From contig JBBQYA010000037.1 in assembly GCA_038209155.1 (NCBI GenBank), positions 1 through 25,929 of the forward strand: DNA of 25,929 nt, written 5' to 3'. Position numbers and translations under genes: made by a program. Positions 15,579 through 23,835 of the stretch are shown in pieces (the first letter of the stretch is position 1; each line of letters opens with the position of its first letter). The DNA comes from JBBQYA01 sp038209155 (GTDB lineage: Bacteria > Bacteroidota > Bacteroidia > Sphingobacteriales > Sphingobacteriaceae). The notes beneath the pieces were generated by a model. The model saw only the letters and a program-made list of their open reading frames with translations. It did no database searches and was not told the origin of the DNA.

Positions 15579-16334
15579 TCAATTTTCTTTTTCCCAAATC
15601 TTGAAAGAAGCATCTGCTTGCTCCAAAAGCATTTCAAAACCATTTTTTATCATGCTTCCTTTCATTTTTCCTTTGCTTAGAAACAAAGTTATTTCCGGAT
15701 TATAAATCAAATCATATAAAAAATGATTCGTGTTTAAATAGTCAAATGGAAAATCCACACATTCATTTATTTCTGGGAACTTACCCAAAGGTGTTGTATT
15801 AATAATAAATGTGTATTCATTTAAAATTGATTGATTGATCTCCTTATAAACTAAATCTGCTTTGTTTTTCTCTCTCGATACAATTAAAAATGGAATAGAC
15901 AATTTCGATAAAACATACGCTACAGCTTTGCTAGCTCCTCCGGTTCCTAATATTAAAGCCTTTTTTGTTTTTAAATCGGAAATGGAAACAATTGATTTTT
16001 CGAATCCGATTATATCTGTGTTAAATCCTTTTGTAGATATTATTTTATTTGTTGAATCTCTAAATATTTTGATGGTATTTACCGCTCCTACTTTTGTACT
16101 TAATTCATCACAGGAATCTAAAAAAGGAATTACAGTTTCCTTGTGCGGTATCGTAACATTTAAACCTATTAGTTCAGGATTATTTTGAATTAATTCGTAA
16201 AAATCACTTACATTTTCTAGTGGAAATAATTCGTATGAATAATCTGTAATTCCAAGTTTTACAAACTTATCTGTAAAGTATTTTTTAGAAAAAGAATGAG
16301 AAATAGGAAACCCAATAAGTCCGAATTTTTTCAT
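15579..16334 (-). CDS. aroE: shikimate dehydrogenase (NADP+)
   Basis: A 251-residue enzyme of the shikimate pathway that reduces 3-dehydroshikimate to shikimate with NADPH. The N-terminal substrate-binding signature is IGFPISHSFSKKYF (7-20). The catalytic Lys65 lies in GLNVTIPHKE, Asn86 in GAVNTI and the catalytic Asp107 in GFNTD. The Rossmann turn is LILGTGGASKAVAYVL (127-142), then NTTPLG, and the C-terminal GFEMLLEQADASFKIW closes the substrate site. It is slightly short for the family but complete. It starts 32 bp after the phosphosulfolactate synthase stop on the same strand, so the two are probably one transcript. It ends in TGA, tail to tail with the ATL gene. Confidence 0.94.
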   Translation of the reverse strand: MKKFGLIGFPISHSFSKKYFTDKFVKLGITDYSYELFPLENVSDFYELIQNNPELIGLNVTIPHKETVIPFLDSCDELSTKVGAVNTIKIFRDSTNKIISTKGFNTDIIGFEKSIVSISDLKTKKALILGTGGASKAVAYVLSKLSIPFLIVSREKNKADLVYKEINQSILNEYTFIINTTPLGKFPEINECVDFPFDYLNTNHFLYDLIYNPEITLFLSKGKMKGSMIKNGFEMLLEQADASFKIWEKEN

Positions 16335-16366
16335 AGAAAAAGCTTCAAGATTAGGAGCTTATTATT

Positions 16367-17131
16367 TTAAAGATGGGGTAAAAAATGATTGAAAGTATCA
16401 CCACGTAAACCCAAACGCAAAGTCTCTAATGGAATAACCTCACTTGGAGCAATATTTCCTAAATTTACATTAGTGCCTAGCAATTTTATAAACCACACTT
16501 GTTGCGCTTTTTGGGGTGCTTCCCAAATGATTATTTCTTCAGGAATTTTAGTTAAAATTTCATCTACCAATCCCATTCTCACTTCACCGTTTCCTCTAAA
16601 AATCCCAACGTTTCCTCCTTCTCTAGCTTCTGCTATTACTTTCCAAGAACCAGCATCAATTTCTTTTTGCATAAGCTCAATCCATTTATAAGGTGGAATA
16701 ATTTTTTCCTCATCCTTAGACCCAACCTCGGAAATAACCGTCACCTGAGTGGAAAGATCTTTAATATATTGACATTTTTTGGCGTGTTCTAAAGTTATAG
16801 ATCCATCTGAAACCTCAGCATATTGCATTTCATATTTATCCAAAATCTTTCGATAATCTTCAAATTGATCTCTCACAATGAAAGCTTCGAACAAAGTTCC
16901 ACCAAAATAAACCGGAATTTTAGCATCTCTGTAAACTTTTAATTTGTCGTCCAGATTGGGGGTAACAAAAGAAGTAGCCCAACCTAATTTTACGATATCT
17001 ATATGAGCCTCCGAAACAGATATAAAATCTTCCACTTCTCGCACGCTTAAACCCTTGTCCATTATCATAGTAATACCGTGATTTCGTGGTTTGGAATCTC
17101 TAGCAGGTATTTTTGTTAAATTATAATTCAT
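16367..17131 (-). CDS. phosphosulfolactate synthase family (ComA-like)
   Basis: A TIM-barrel protein of the ComA family, 254 residues from the chosen start. Family landmarks are MIMDKGLSVREVEDF, IDIVKLGWATSF, VYFGGTLFEAF, AEVSDGS, EAREGGNVGIF and IWEAPQKAQQVWFIKLLG. In methanogens the enzyme adds sulfite to phosphoenolpyruvate to make phosphosulfolactate for coenzyme M. A bacterium of this type has no known need for coenzyme M, so a role in sulfolactate, cysteate or sulfonolipid supply is a reasonable inference. No comB or comC gene is near. The frame is open to an ATG at 17158, but ATG 17131 (MNYNLTKIPAR) is preferred because a promoter lies at 17136-17165. It is probably co-transcribed with aroE. 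Confidence 0.88.
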   Translation of the reverse strand: MNYNLTKIPARDSKPRNHGITMIMDKGLSVREVEDFISVSEAHIDIVKLGWATSFVTPNLDDKLKVYRDAKIPVYFGGTLFEAFIVRDQFEDYRKILDKYEMQYAEVSDGSITLEHAKKCQYIKDLSTQVTVISEVGSKDEEKIIPPYKWIELMQKEIDAGSWKVIAEAREGGNVGIFRGNGEVRMGLVDEILTKIPEEIIIWEAPQKAQQVWFIKLLGTNVNLGNIAPSEVIPLETLRLGLRGDTFNHFLPHL

Positions 17132-17135
17132 GGTG

Positions 17136-17165
17136 CAAAGTAAATACACTCTGTGCAAAAAGCAA
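17136..17165 (-). promoter_or_regulatory. predicted promoter of the ComA-like gene
   Basis: On the minus strand TTG (plus 17163-17165), a 19-nt spacer, then TTACTTTG (plus 17136-17143), one base off TAnnTTTG. It lies only 5 nt before ATG 17131, so the message would be nearly leaderless, and it excludes the longer start at 17158. The TTG overlaps the inverted repeat at 17164-17195. Confidence 0.45.
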
Positions 17166-17195
17166 CAGGAAAAAAAAGTTAATTTTTTTCCTGTT
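17164..17195 (-). terminator. inverted repeat, probable terminator of the TPR gene
   Basis: Perfect 13-bp arms (AACAGGAAAAAAA at 17164-17176 and its complement at 17183-17195) around a 6-nt loop, starting 17 bp after the TPR stop. On the minus strand GCTTTTTG follows. The stem is A/T-heavy. It also overlaps the -33 box of the ComA-like promoter, so it could insulate or regulate that gene. Confidence 0.5.
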
Positions 17196-17211
17196 TACAA
17201 TTATTTTAAAA

Positions 17212-18615
17212 TTATTTAGAGTATTGTTTAATAATGTCTACAATTATTGCATTGTATTGCAATTTTGGTAAATATTCAAAAAGCAATTCGTGCTTGTCTG
17301 GATCGATCGATAATGCATGACCTATATTCAGCAAAGCTTCTTGGTATTTTCCCATATCAAAAAGATAAGCACCTAATCTATAATATAGCTCTGCTGCGTC
17401 TGGTAAGGTTTTTATTCCTTCATTCATCAAGTCTATTGCGTCTTGTGCAGATTTTTCTTCATATAATAAAGCAGTGTAATCCAGCCAAATCTCTACTTCA
17501 GAATCATCCAAGTCGATAACTTTTTCATAGCATTTTATTGCTTCTTCTATATTTCCCAACTCATAATGTGCATCTCCATTAGCAAACCAAAAATCTGCAT
17601 TTGCATCATCTAGTTCTATTGCTTTTTTGTAGAAATAAAGTGATTCAAAATATCGCTCTTCAAAATCTAAAGTAACTCCGATTCCAAACCAGCCTTCTGC
17701 TAAATTAGCATCTAATTTTACAGCTTTTTTATAATAACTACGTGCTTCGTCCATCAATTCCAATTTCTCATAGCACTCCCCAATACTGCAATAAGTATCT
17801 GCATCAGGTGGTTCATATTCAAAAGTGCATTTGTAAACTTCAATGGCTTCTGCAAATCGGTCTAAATTTACCAATGCATTTCCTTTGTTGAAATAAGCGG
17901 AAGCAAAATTTTCTTTTATTAAAATAGCATAATCATACGCGTCGAGCCCCTTTTCATATAAACCCATTTTGCTAAAAGCATTTCCTAAATTATACCAAGC
18001 TGCATAAGAATAAGGATCTTGATCTATGAATTGCTGATAAAAACTAATACTTTCTTCTTGTCTATCAATAATATCAAAGCAAAAGGCAAGTTCATAAAGC
18101 GCATCTTGATGTTCCATATTTTGCTGTAAACATAATTTTAGCTGCTCAATTGCTGCTGGATAATCATTTAAATTTTCATAAATATAGGCCAATTGCAAAT
18201 ACACTTCATCGGGTTCAGATGTGTACAATAATGCAGTTTGGTAAGCTGCTATTGCTTCTGGATGCCGTTCAAATTTATCTAAAATACTACCTTTTAACGT
18301 ATATATATCTGGATTTGACGGCTCTAACAACTCAGCTTTCTCCAATATTTCTAAAGCAGATTCTAAATGGTTGACTGCTAAGAGAAGTTGCGATTTTTTA
18401 ATTAAAAATATCGCAGCAAAACTATGCTGTCCCATTGCATAATCTGCAACTTGAAGTGCTTTCATAGGATCATTTTTTTCAATATAATAATCAATGATGT
18501 TTTCAAATGCATGAGCATCAAAAAAATATTGATCTTTATTACGAATCATTTGTTCGTATCGCTCTACCGAAATCTTAAGATCTTCTGTATTCTCTTGTTC
18601 GAAATCTTCTTCCAT
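17212..18615 (-). CDS. tetratricopeptide-repeat (TPR) protein
   Basis: A 467-residue protein made almost wholly of TPR units. About ten to twelve 34-residue repeats can be followed from about residue 50 to the end, with clear units such as AWYNLGNAFSKMGLYEKGLDAYDYAI, AYFNKGNALVNLDRFAEAIEVY and FWFANGDAHYELGNIEEAIKCYEKVI. There is no signal peptide or membrane segment, and the start is acidic (MEEDFEQENTED). It should form a superhelical scaffold for protein-protein contacts in the cytoplasm; the partner is unknown. The ComA-like gene and aroE follow in the same direction, separated by a hairpin. No TAnnTTTG element was found upstream. Confidence 0.9.
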   Translation of the reverse strand: MEEDFEQENTEDLKISVERYEQMIRNKDQYFFDAHAFENIIDYYIEKNDPMKALQVADYAMGQHSFAAIFLIKKSQLLLAVNHLESALEILEKAELLEPSNPDIYTLKGSILDKFERHPEAIAAYQTALLYTSEPDEVYLQLAYIYENLNDYPAAIEQLKLCLQQNMEHQDALYELAFCFDIIDRQEESISFYQQFIDQDPYSYAAWYNLGNAFSKMGLYEKGLDAYDYAILIKENFASAYFNKGNALVNLDRFAEAIEVYKCTFEYEPPDADTYCSIGECYEKLELMDEARSYYKKAVKLDANLAEGWFGIGVTLDFEERYFESLYFYKKAIELDDANADFWFANGDAHYELGNIEEAIKCYEKVIDLDDSEVEIWLDYTALLYEEKSAQDAIDLMNEGIKTLPDAAELYYRLGAYLFDMGKYQEALLNIGHALSIDPDKHELLFEYLPKLQYNAIIVDIIKQYSK

Positions 18616-18784
18616 TTTCCTTCTTTCCTTTTTTAAATGTTGTAAAATTGAATAAAAACTCTATTTAATTCGGATGATTGATGTTTTAATTCTGTTTCAA
18701 GTTGAATTTTTTAATCTTTACAGAACTATTATTTTTTTCAACATTTATACATTTATTACCTAACCTATTGATATAAAATCTACT

Positions 18785-21700
18785 ATGTTCAATATTGTCA
18801 AATTATTATCTGTTTCTTTTTTCTTAACAATTAGCCTTTCTTTTCAAACGGTTGAAGCGCAAAAAGGTTATTGGCAGCAAGATTTAAATTACAAAATTAA
18901 TGTGGAATTAAACGATTATGCTAATTTACTTATTGCTGATATGCAATTAGAATACGTAAATAATTCACCGACAGAACTAAAAGAAATTTATTTTCATATC
19001 TGGCCGCAGGCTTTCAGTACAGATTCAAGTGCTTATGCTATACAAGAATTAGAAAATAGAAACTTAGCTTTCAGAAAAAGAAAAGAAAAAGACCTTGGTG
19101 CTTTGACGGGTTTGGCTTTTACAATAAATGGCAAAGCAGTTCCTTTTAAAAATTACAACAACCAAGTTGATATTATCATTCTACAATTGAATATACCTTT
19201 GAAATCTGGTGAGAAACTATTGATCAAAACTCCATTTCAAGTTAAAATCCCTGCTTCTTTTTCCCGATTAGGGCATGTTGGAGAATCTTTTCAAATAACT
19301 CAATGGTATCCGAAACCGGCGGTTTATGATAAAAATGGTTGGCATCCAATTCCTTATTTAACTCAAGGTGAATTTTATTCTGAGTTTGGCTCTTTTGATG
19401 TTTCCATCACATTACCCGAAAATTATGTGGTAGGTGCGACAGGAGATTTGCAAACTGAATCTGAAAAAGATTTTTTAAACCAAAAAATAAAAGAAACGGA
19501 AGGAATTATAGATTTTGGGAAAAATTTGGACTTTCCAAAATCAGCTAGTAAGAAAAAAACGATACGGTACACACAAAATAATGTGCATGATTTTGCTTGG
19601 TTTGCCGATAAGAGATTTCATGTTTTGAAAGGTTCTGTAAAGTTGCCTAATTCAGAAGATTCTGTGATTTGCTATAGCATGTTCACTAATAAATATGCGA
19701 AAGAATGGAAAAAAAGCTTGATTTATTTACAAGATGCGATCTATTATTATTCTTTATGGAATGGGAATTATCCTTATAAACAAGTAACTGCAGTAGATGG
19801 AACCATATCTGCTGGAGGCGGAATGGAGTATCCAAATGTGACTATTATAGGACCAGCTGGTAGTGATAAACTTTTAGAAACTGTGATTGTGCATGAGGTA
19901 GGGCATAATTGGTTTTATGGAATTTTGGGTAGCAATGAGCGAGATTTTCCTTGGATGGACGAAGGAATTAATACTTTTTATGAAAAAAAATATTTGGCAA
20001 CTAAGTATCCTGATGCAAAATTAGTTGGTAAGTTTTCTGAAACTGGAACAGCAAGACTTTTAGACATTGAGAACTATCCGTCTGGATATGAAAACTATTT
20101 ATTGTATCTATTAAATGCAACAAAAAACGAAGATCAAGCAATAGGATCTGCTTCTACAGAGTTTACGCAACTGAATTACGCAGGAATTGCCTACGGTAAA
20201 ACCGGTTTGGCTTTTGAATATTTACGAACCTATCTTGGTACTGAAGTTTTTGATAAGGCAATGAAAAGCTATTTTGAAGAATGGAAATTCAAACATCCGC
20301 AACCGGAGGATATTAAAAATGTATTTGCTCAATCAACTGGAAAAAATCTGGATTGGTTTTTTGATGATCTCTTGCAAACGAATAAAAAATTAGATTTCAC
20401 CATTAAAAAAGTAAAGAAAAACTCAGAGAATATTGAGGTTTCGGTTCAATCAAAATCTGATATTCCAGCTCCAGTTTTTGTATCTGGATTGAATGATAAG
20501 GGTGAAGTTGTTGAATCAAAAACCACAGAACCGTTTTTGGGAAATACTGCAATTAGTTTTTCTAAGCCTACTATTAAATCCATTAAAATAGATGCTTTTA
20601 ATAAAATTCCAGAGATTAATCAGAAAAATAATTTTAGTAGAGTATCAGGTTTATTTAAAAAAACCGAGCAGATAAAATTGCAATTGTTTGGCAGCATTCC
20701 TAATAGAGATAAAAATCAATTATTTATTGCACCAGCTATTGGATACAACTTTAATGATGGTTTAATGCCTGGTTTGGTTTTGTATAATAGTCTTGCAATA
20801 ACTAAGAAATTCGAATATGAAATAGTACCGCTTTACGGTTTCAAATCAAAGCAATTGAATGGAACGGGAAGGCTTGCTTATAATTGGTTTCCTCAAAAAA
20901 CTTTCCAACGAATTACACTATCAAGTAATTATAATCAATTTACATATTTTACTAATGAAGGTTTTATAATAAAATCAGATAGTGGTATTGTTGGACAAAA
21001 TGTTGAAACTAAAGATTTACAGTTTAGAAAAATTCAAGGGAAAATAGAATTTGAATTGAAAAGAAATTCGTTAAGAAATGCAAAGAAAAGTTTTATTTCT
21101 GCCCGATTAGTTTCTGTTAATAAAAGTATTTTAAATACAGATTTAGCTTTATTTAAGTATGATAATACGAATGATTTATTTTCTGAAATTAATTTTAGAA
21201 CTCTAAATAATAGAGTAATTAATCCTTATAGTTATTATATAAATGTTCAGCAGCATGATGATTTTGTGAAAGCAGAAGCTGAATTTAATTTTAGTTTTAG
21301 TTATAAGAAAAAAAATAAAAGTGCCGACATAAGAATTTTTGCTGGGCAGTTTATTTATGAAAATAAATTGCAAAATGCTTCTCAATATTATTTTAGTTTC
21401 AATGGTAACAATGATTATTTATATGATCAAGTTTTTTTGGATAGAAGTAAAGTAAGTGAGGATTTTTTGAACAGACAATTATCTGATAATGACGGAGGAT
21501 TTAGAAATCTAACCACAGCAGCACCTGCAAAACAAATGCTTTCTATCAATGCAAAAGTACCCCTGCCGATTAGTTTGCCAATTGGATTCTATGCGGATGC
21601 TGGAATTTCTAGTTATGTGGATAATTTCAATAATGGAAACAGAGGCTTTTATGATGTTGGAATATATGTTCCTATTATGAAAAATGTATTAGAAGTATAT

Positions 21701-21817
21701 TTTCCCATCTTTATTTCTAGTGATTTGAATCAGTTGAATTATGGGCAAAAGATTAGCTTTGTATTCAATATAAAATCATTAAACCCGCTTACTGCTGCTA
21801 AAAACTTTAATCTGTAA
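18785..21817 (+). CDS. secreted M1-family metallopeptidase with probable C-terminal beta-barrel
   Basis: A 1010-residue protein with a Sec signal peptide (about 1-25, cut near VEAQ). The M1 aminopeptidase core includes a GxMEN-like exopeptidase motif, GGGMEYP (344-350), and zinc site HEVGH (370-374) with the third ligand Glu393 in WMDEGINTF, the exact HExxH-18-E spacing. So zinc binding and peptidase activity are likely. From about residue 630 the sequence changes to alternating polar/hydrophobic strands (LQLFGSIPNRDKNQLFIAPAIGYNFNDG and onward), ending KISFVFNIKSL; this resembles an outer-membrane beta-barrel but is not a named family to me. It would display the peptidase at the outer membrane. 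An aldehyde dehydrogenase gene follows after 15 nt. No good promoter was found. Confidence 0.9.
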   Translation: MFNIVKLLSVSFFLTISLSFQTVEAQKGYWQQDLNYKINVELNDYANLLIADMQLEYVNNSPTELKEIYFHIWPQAFSTDSSAYAIQELENRNLAFRKRKEKDLGALTGLAFTINGKAVPFKNYNNQVDIIILQLNIPLKSGEKLLIKTPFQVKIPASFSRLGHVGESFQITQWYPKPAVYDKNGWHPIPYLTQGEFYSEFGSFDVSITLPENYVVGATGDLQTESEKDFLNQKIKETEGIIDFGKNLDFPKSASKKKTIRYTQNNVHDFAWFADKRFHVLKGSVKLPNSEDSVICYSMFTNKYAKEWKKSLIYLQDAIYYYSLWNGNYPYKQVTAVDGTISAGGGMEYPNVTIIGPAGSDKLLETVIVHEVGHNWFYGILGSNERDFPWMDEGINTFYEKKYLATKYPDAKLVGKFSETGTARLLDIENYPSGYENYLLYLLNATKNEDQAIGSASTEFTQLNYAGIAYGKTGLAFEYLRTYLGTEVFDKAMKSYFEEWKFKHPQPEDIKNVFAQSTGKNLDWFFDDLLQTNKKLDFTIKKVKKNSENIEVSVQSKSDIPAPVFVSGLNDKGEVVESKTTEPFLGNTAISFSKPTIKSIKIDAFNKIPEINQKNNFSRVSGLFKKTEQIKLQLFGSIPNRDKNQLFIAPAIGYNFNDGLMPGLVLYNSLAITKKFEYEIVPLYGFKSKQLNGTGRLAYNWFPQKTFQRITLSSNYNQFTYFTNEGFIIKSDSGIVGQNVETKDLQFRKIQGKIEFELKRNSLRNAKKSFISARLVSVNKSILNTDLALFKYDNTNDLFSEINFRTLNNRVINPYSYYINVQQHDDFVKAEAEFNFSFSYKKKNKSADIRIFAGQFIYENKLQNASQYYFSFNGNNDYLYDQVFLDRSKVSEDFLNRQLSDNDGGFRNLTTAAPAKQMLSINAKVPLPISLPIGFYADAGISSYVDNFNNGNRGFYDVGIYVPIMKNVLEVYFPIFISSDLNQLNYGQKISFVFNIKSLNPLTAAKNFNL

Positions 21818-21832
21818 GCTCAATAAAAATTT

Positions 21833-23374
21833 ATGAATCACAATATAGAACAGATACTTAGAGATTTAAATATTAATGCTACCAATAGTGGATATAGCAC
21901 TGGACTCCATCAAGGAGAAGTAAATTCTGAAACAGGAACAGAAATATATTCGCCGGTAGATGGAGAAAAAATAGCTTCTGTGAATTTTGCAACTGAGGAG
22001 GAGTATGATTTAGTAATTGAATGTGCTAAAAAAGCTTTTTTGGTTTGGCGAACAATGCCTGCTCCAAAAAGAGGAGAAATTGTGCGACAATTAGGCGAAG
22101 AGTTGCGCATTGCGAAGCATAATTTAGGTGTTTTGGTGTCGTATGAAATGGGAAAAAGTTTGCAAGAAGGTTTGGGTGAGGTTCAGGAAATGATAGATAT
22201 TTGTGATTTTGCTGTGGGTTTGTCTAGACAATTGTATGGTTTAACGATGCATTCTGAACGACCTTTGCACCGCATGTATGAGCAATATCATCCGATAGGA
22301 ATTGTGGGAATTATCTCTGCATTTAATTTTCCAGTGGCGGTTTGGAGTTGGAATGCTGCTTTGGCTTGGGTTTGTGGTGATGTTTGCGTTTGGAAACCCT
22401 CTGAAAAAACACCTCTAACAGCTATAGCTTGTCAGAATATATTTGCAAAGGTTTTGAAGGCTAATAATTTACCAGAAGGGATTTCTTGTTTGGTGATTGG
22501 AGATCGAGTAATTGGTGAGAAAATGGCGAATGATACTCGAGTTCCTTTAATATCTGCCACTGGATCTACCCGAATGGGAAAGGCTGTGAATGCTGCAGTT
22601 GCGGCAAGATTGGGTAGAGCTCTTTTGGAATTGGGTGGCAATAATGCGATCATCATTACTGAAAATGCAGATTTAGATATGAGTTTGGTGGGTGCAGTTT
22701 TCGGCGCTGTGGGTACTGCTGGGCAGAGATGCACATCAACCAGAAGATTAATTATCCACGAAAATGTATTTGAAAGTTTCAAACAAAAATTGGTGAATGC
22801 TTATCCACAATTGCGAATTGGGAATCCATTGGATGAGAATAATCATGTGGGGCCGTTAATTGATAAAAGTGCTGTGGAGGCTTATTTGGATTCTATCGAA
22901 AAAATAAAAGAACAAGGTGGTACGATGGTGGTGGAAGGTGGCGTACTTTCTGGTGCTGGATATGAATCTGGATGCTATGTAAAACCTTGTATAGCGGAGG
23001 TTAAAAATCATTTTGCGATTGTGCAACATGAAACTTTTGCTCCTATTCTTTATTTGATTTCTTATAAAACTTTGGAGGAAGCTATTGCAATACAGAATGA
23101 TGTGCCGCAAGGACTATCGTCTGCAATAATGACTACTAACATGCGTGAATCGGAACTATTTTTATCTGCTTTGGGTTCGGATTGTGGAATAGCGAATGTG
23201 AATATTGGAACTTCTGGTGCGGAAATAGGTGGTGCGTTTGGAGGAGAAAAAGAAACGGGTGGTGGAAGAGAATCTGGGTCTGATGCTTGGAAAGTGTATA
23301 TGCGCCGCCAAACGAATACGATTAATTATGGAAATAATCTGCCGTTGGCGCAAGGAATTAAATTTGATTTATAA
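21833..23374 (+). CDS. ALDH7-type aldehyde dehydrogenase (aminoadipate-semialdehyde type)
   Basis: A 513-residue NAD(P)-dependent aldehyde dehydrogenase. The catalytic Cys300 lies in GQRCTSTRR, the general base Glu266 in LELGGNN, and the stabilising Asn in SAFNFPVAVW. Overall it most resembles the ALDH7 (antiquitin/AmaB) group: NPLDENNHVGPLID, GGAFGGEKETGGGRESGSDAWKVYMRRQT and a C-terminal tail after the last strand. In this group the substrate is L-2-aminoadipate 6-semialdehyde (in equilibrium with piperideine-6-carboxylate) from lysine breakdown; that role is inferred from similarity. It is cytoplasmic. It lies 15 nt behind the M1 peptidase gene, so both may share a transcript and link peptide and amino-acid use. 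It is the last intact housekeeping gene before the repeat array. Confidence 0.93.
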   Translation: MNHNIEQILRDLNINATNSGYSTGLHQGEVNSETGTEIYSPVDGEKIASVNFATEEEYDLVIECAKKAFLVWRTMPAPKRGEIVRQLGEELRIAKHNLGVLVSYEMGKSLQEGLGEVQEMIDICDFAVGLSRQLYGLTMHSERPLHRMYEQYHPIGIVGIISAFNFPVAVWSWNAALAWVCGDVCVWKPSEKTPLTAIACQNIFAKVLKANNLPEGISCLVIGDRVIGEKMANDTRVPLISATGSTRMGKAVNAAVAARLGRALLELGGNNAIIITENADLDMSLVGAVFGAVGTAGQRCTSTRRLIIHENVFESFKQKLVNAYPQLRIGNPLDENNHVGPLIDKSAVEAYLDSIEKIKEQGGTMVVEGGVLSGAGYESGCYVKPCIAEVKNHFAIVQHETFAPILYLISYKTLEEAIAIQNDVPQGLSSAIMTTNMRESELFLSALGSDCGIANVNIGTSGAEIGGAFGGEKETGGGRESGSDAWKVYMRRQTNTINYGNNLPLAQGIKFDL

Positions 23375-23397
23375 GTTTTTTGTTGGTGTGGTGCTAG

Positions 23398-23827
23398 GTC
23401 TGAAAGTAACAAATTGGAATCGTTAAGTTAATTTAGACTCATAAAGTGATAGATGGGAATCAAAAGATTAATCCAGACTCGAATTAACATAGTGGAAATC
23501 TAATGTTAATTCAGGCTCTAAAGTAAATTAATGGAATCGTAAGGTTAATTCAGTCTCGAATTATCTTAGTGGAATAGTAGGGTTAATTCAGACTCGAATT
23601 AACATAGTAGAAAACTTAAGTTAATTCAGGCTCGAAAGTAAATTAGTGAAATCGTAAGGTTAATTCAGTCTAGAATTAACATAGTAGAAAACTTAAGTTA
23701 CTTTCAGCCTCGAAAGTAACATAGTGGAAATCTTAAGTTACTTTCAGCCTCGAAAGTAAATTAGTGGAAATATTAAGTTACTTTTAAACTCTAAAGTAAA
23801 TTAATGGAAAAATACTTTAGTTTTAAA
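23398..23827. repeat. tandem array of ~11 degenerate 38-40 bp hairpin-forming units
   Basis: This fills most of the 461-bp gap between the ALDH and Fic genes. Unit starts (at CTC or a variant) are 23398, 23438, 23478, 23516, 23555, 23593, 23631, 23670, 23709, 23749 and 23789. Each unit is a right arm (GAATTAAC or GAAAGTAAC), a linker like ATAGTGGAAATCTTAA, and a left arm (GTTAATTC or GTTACTTTC) ending CAGN. Across each unit boundary left arm, 6-nt loop AGNCTC and next right arm form a stem-loop. Perfect stems are seen at 23546-23563 (6 bp), 23582-23603 and 23659-23680 (8 bp), 23697-23720 (9 bp) and 23738-23759 (8 bp). All frames are full of stops, so it is non-coding. It is not CRISPR, because the linkers are conserved too. 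Confidence 0.92.
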
Positions 23828-23835
23828 CAAACAAA

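Noticed and set aside
16340..16360. Hairpin between the ComA-like gene and aroE
   Set aside because: Only a 5-bp stem (AAGCT/AGCTT) with an 11-nt loop; too weak to call a terminator, and the genes are probably co-transcribed.
17132..17158. Nine-residue extension of the ComA-like protein
   Set aside because: It overlaps a good promoter and the MNYNLTKIPAR start at 17131 fits the family.
22432..22782. 116-codon minus-strand frame inside the ALDH gene
   Set aside because: Shadow of the real plus-strand gene with no motif of its own.
23398..23827. CRISPR array
   Set aside because: Repeats are degenerate and the parts between the arms are conserved, not variable spacers; there are no cas genes in the window.
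23398..23827. Integron attC array
   Set aside because: Arms start with GTT and end with AAC but do not fit GTTRRRY/RYYYAAC, units are only 38-40 bp, there are no cassettes between them and no integrase is nearby.
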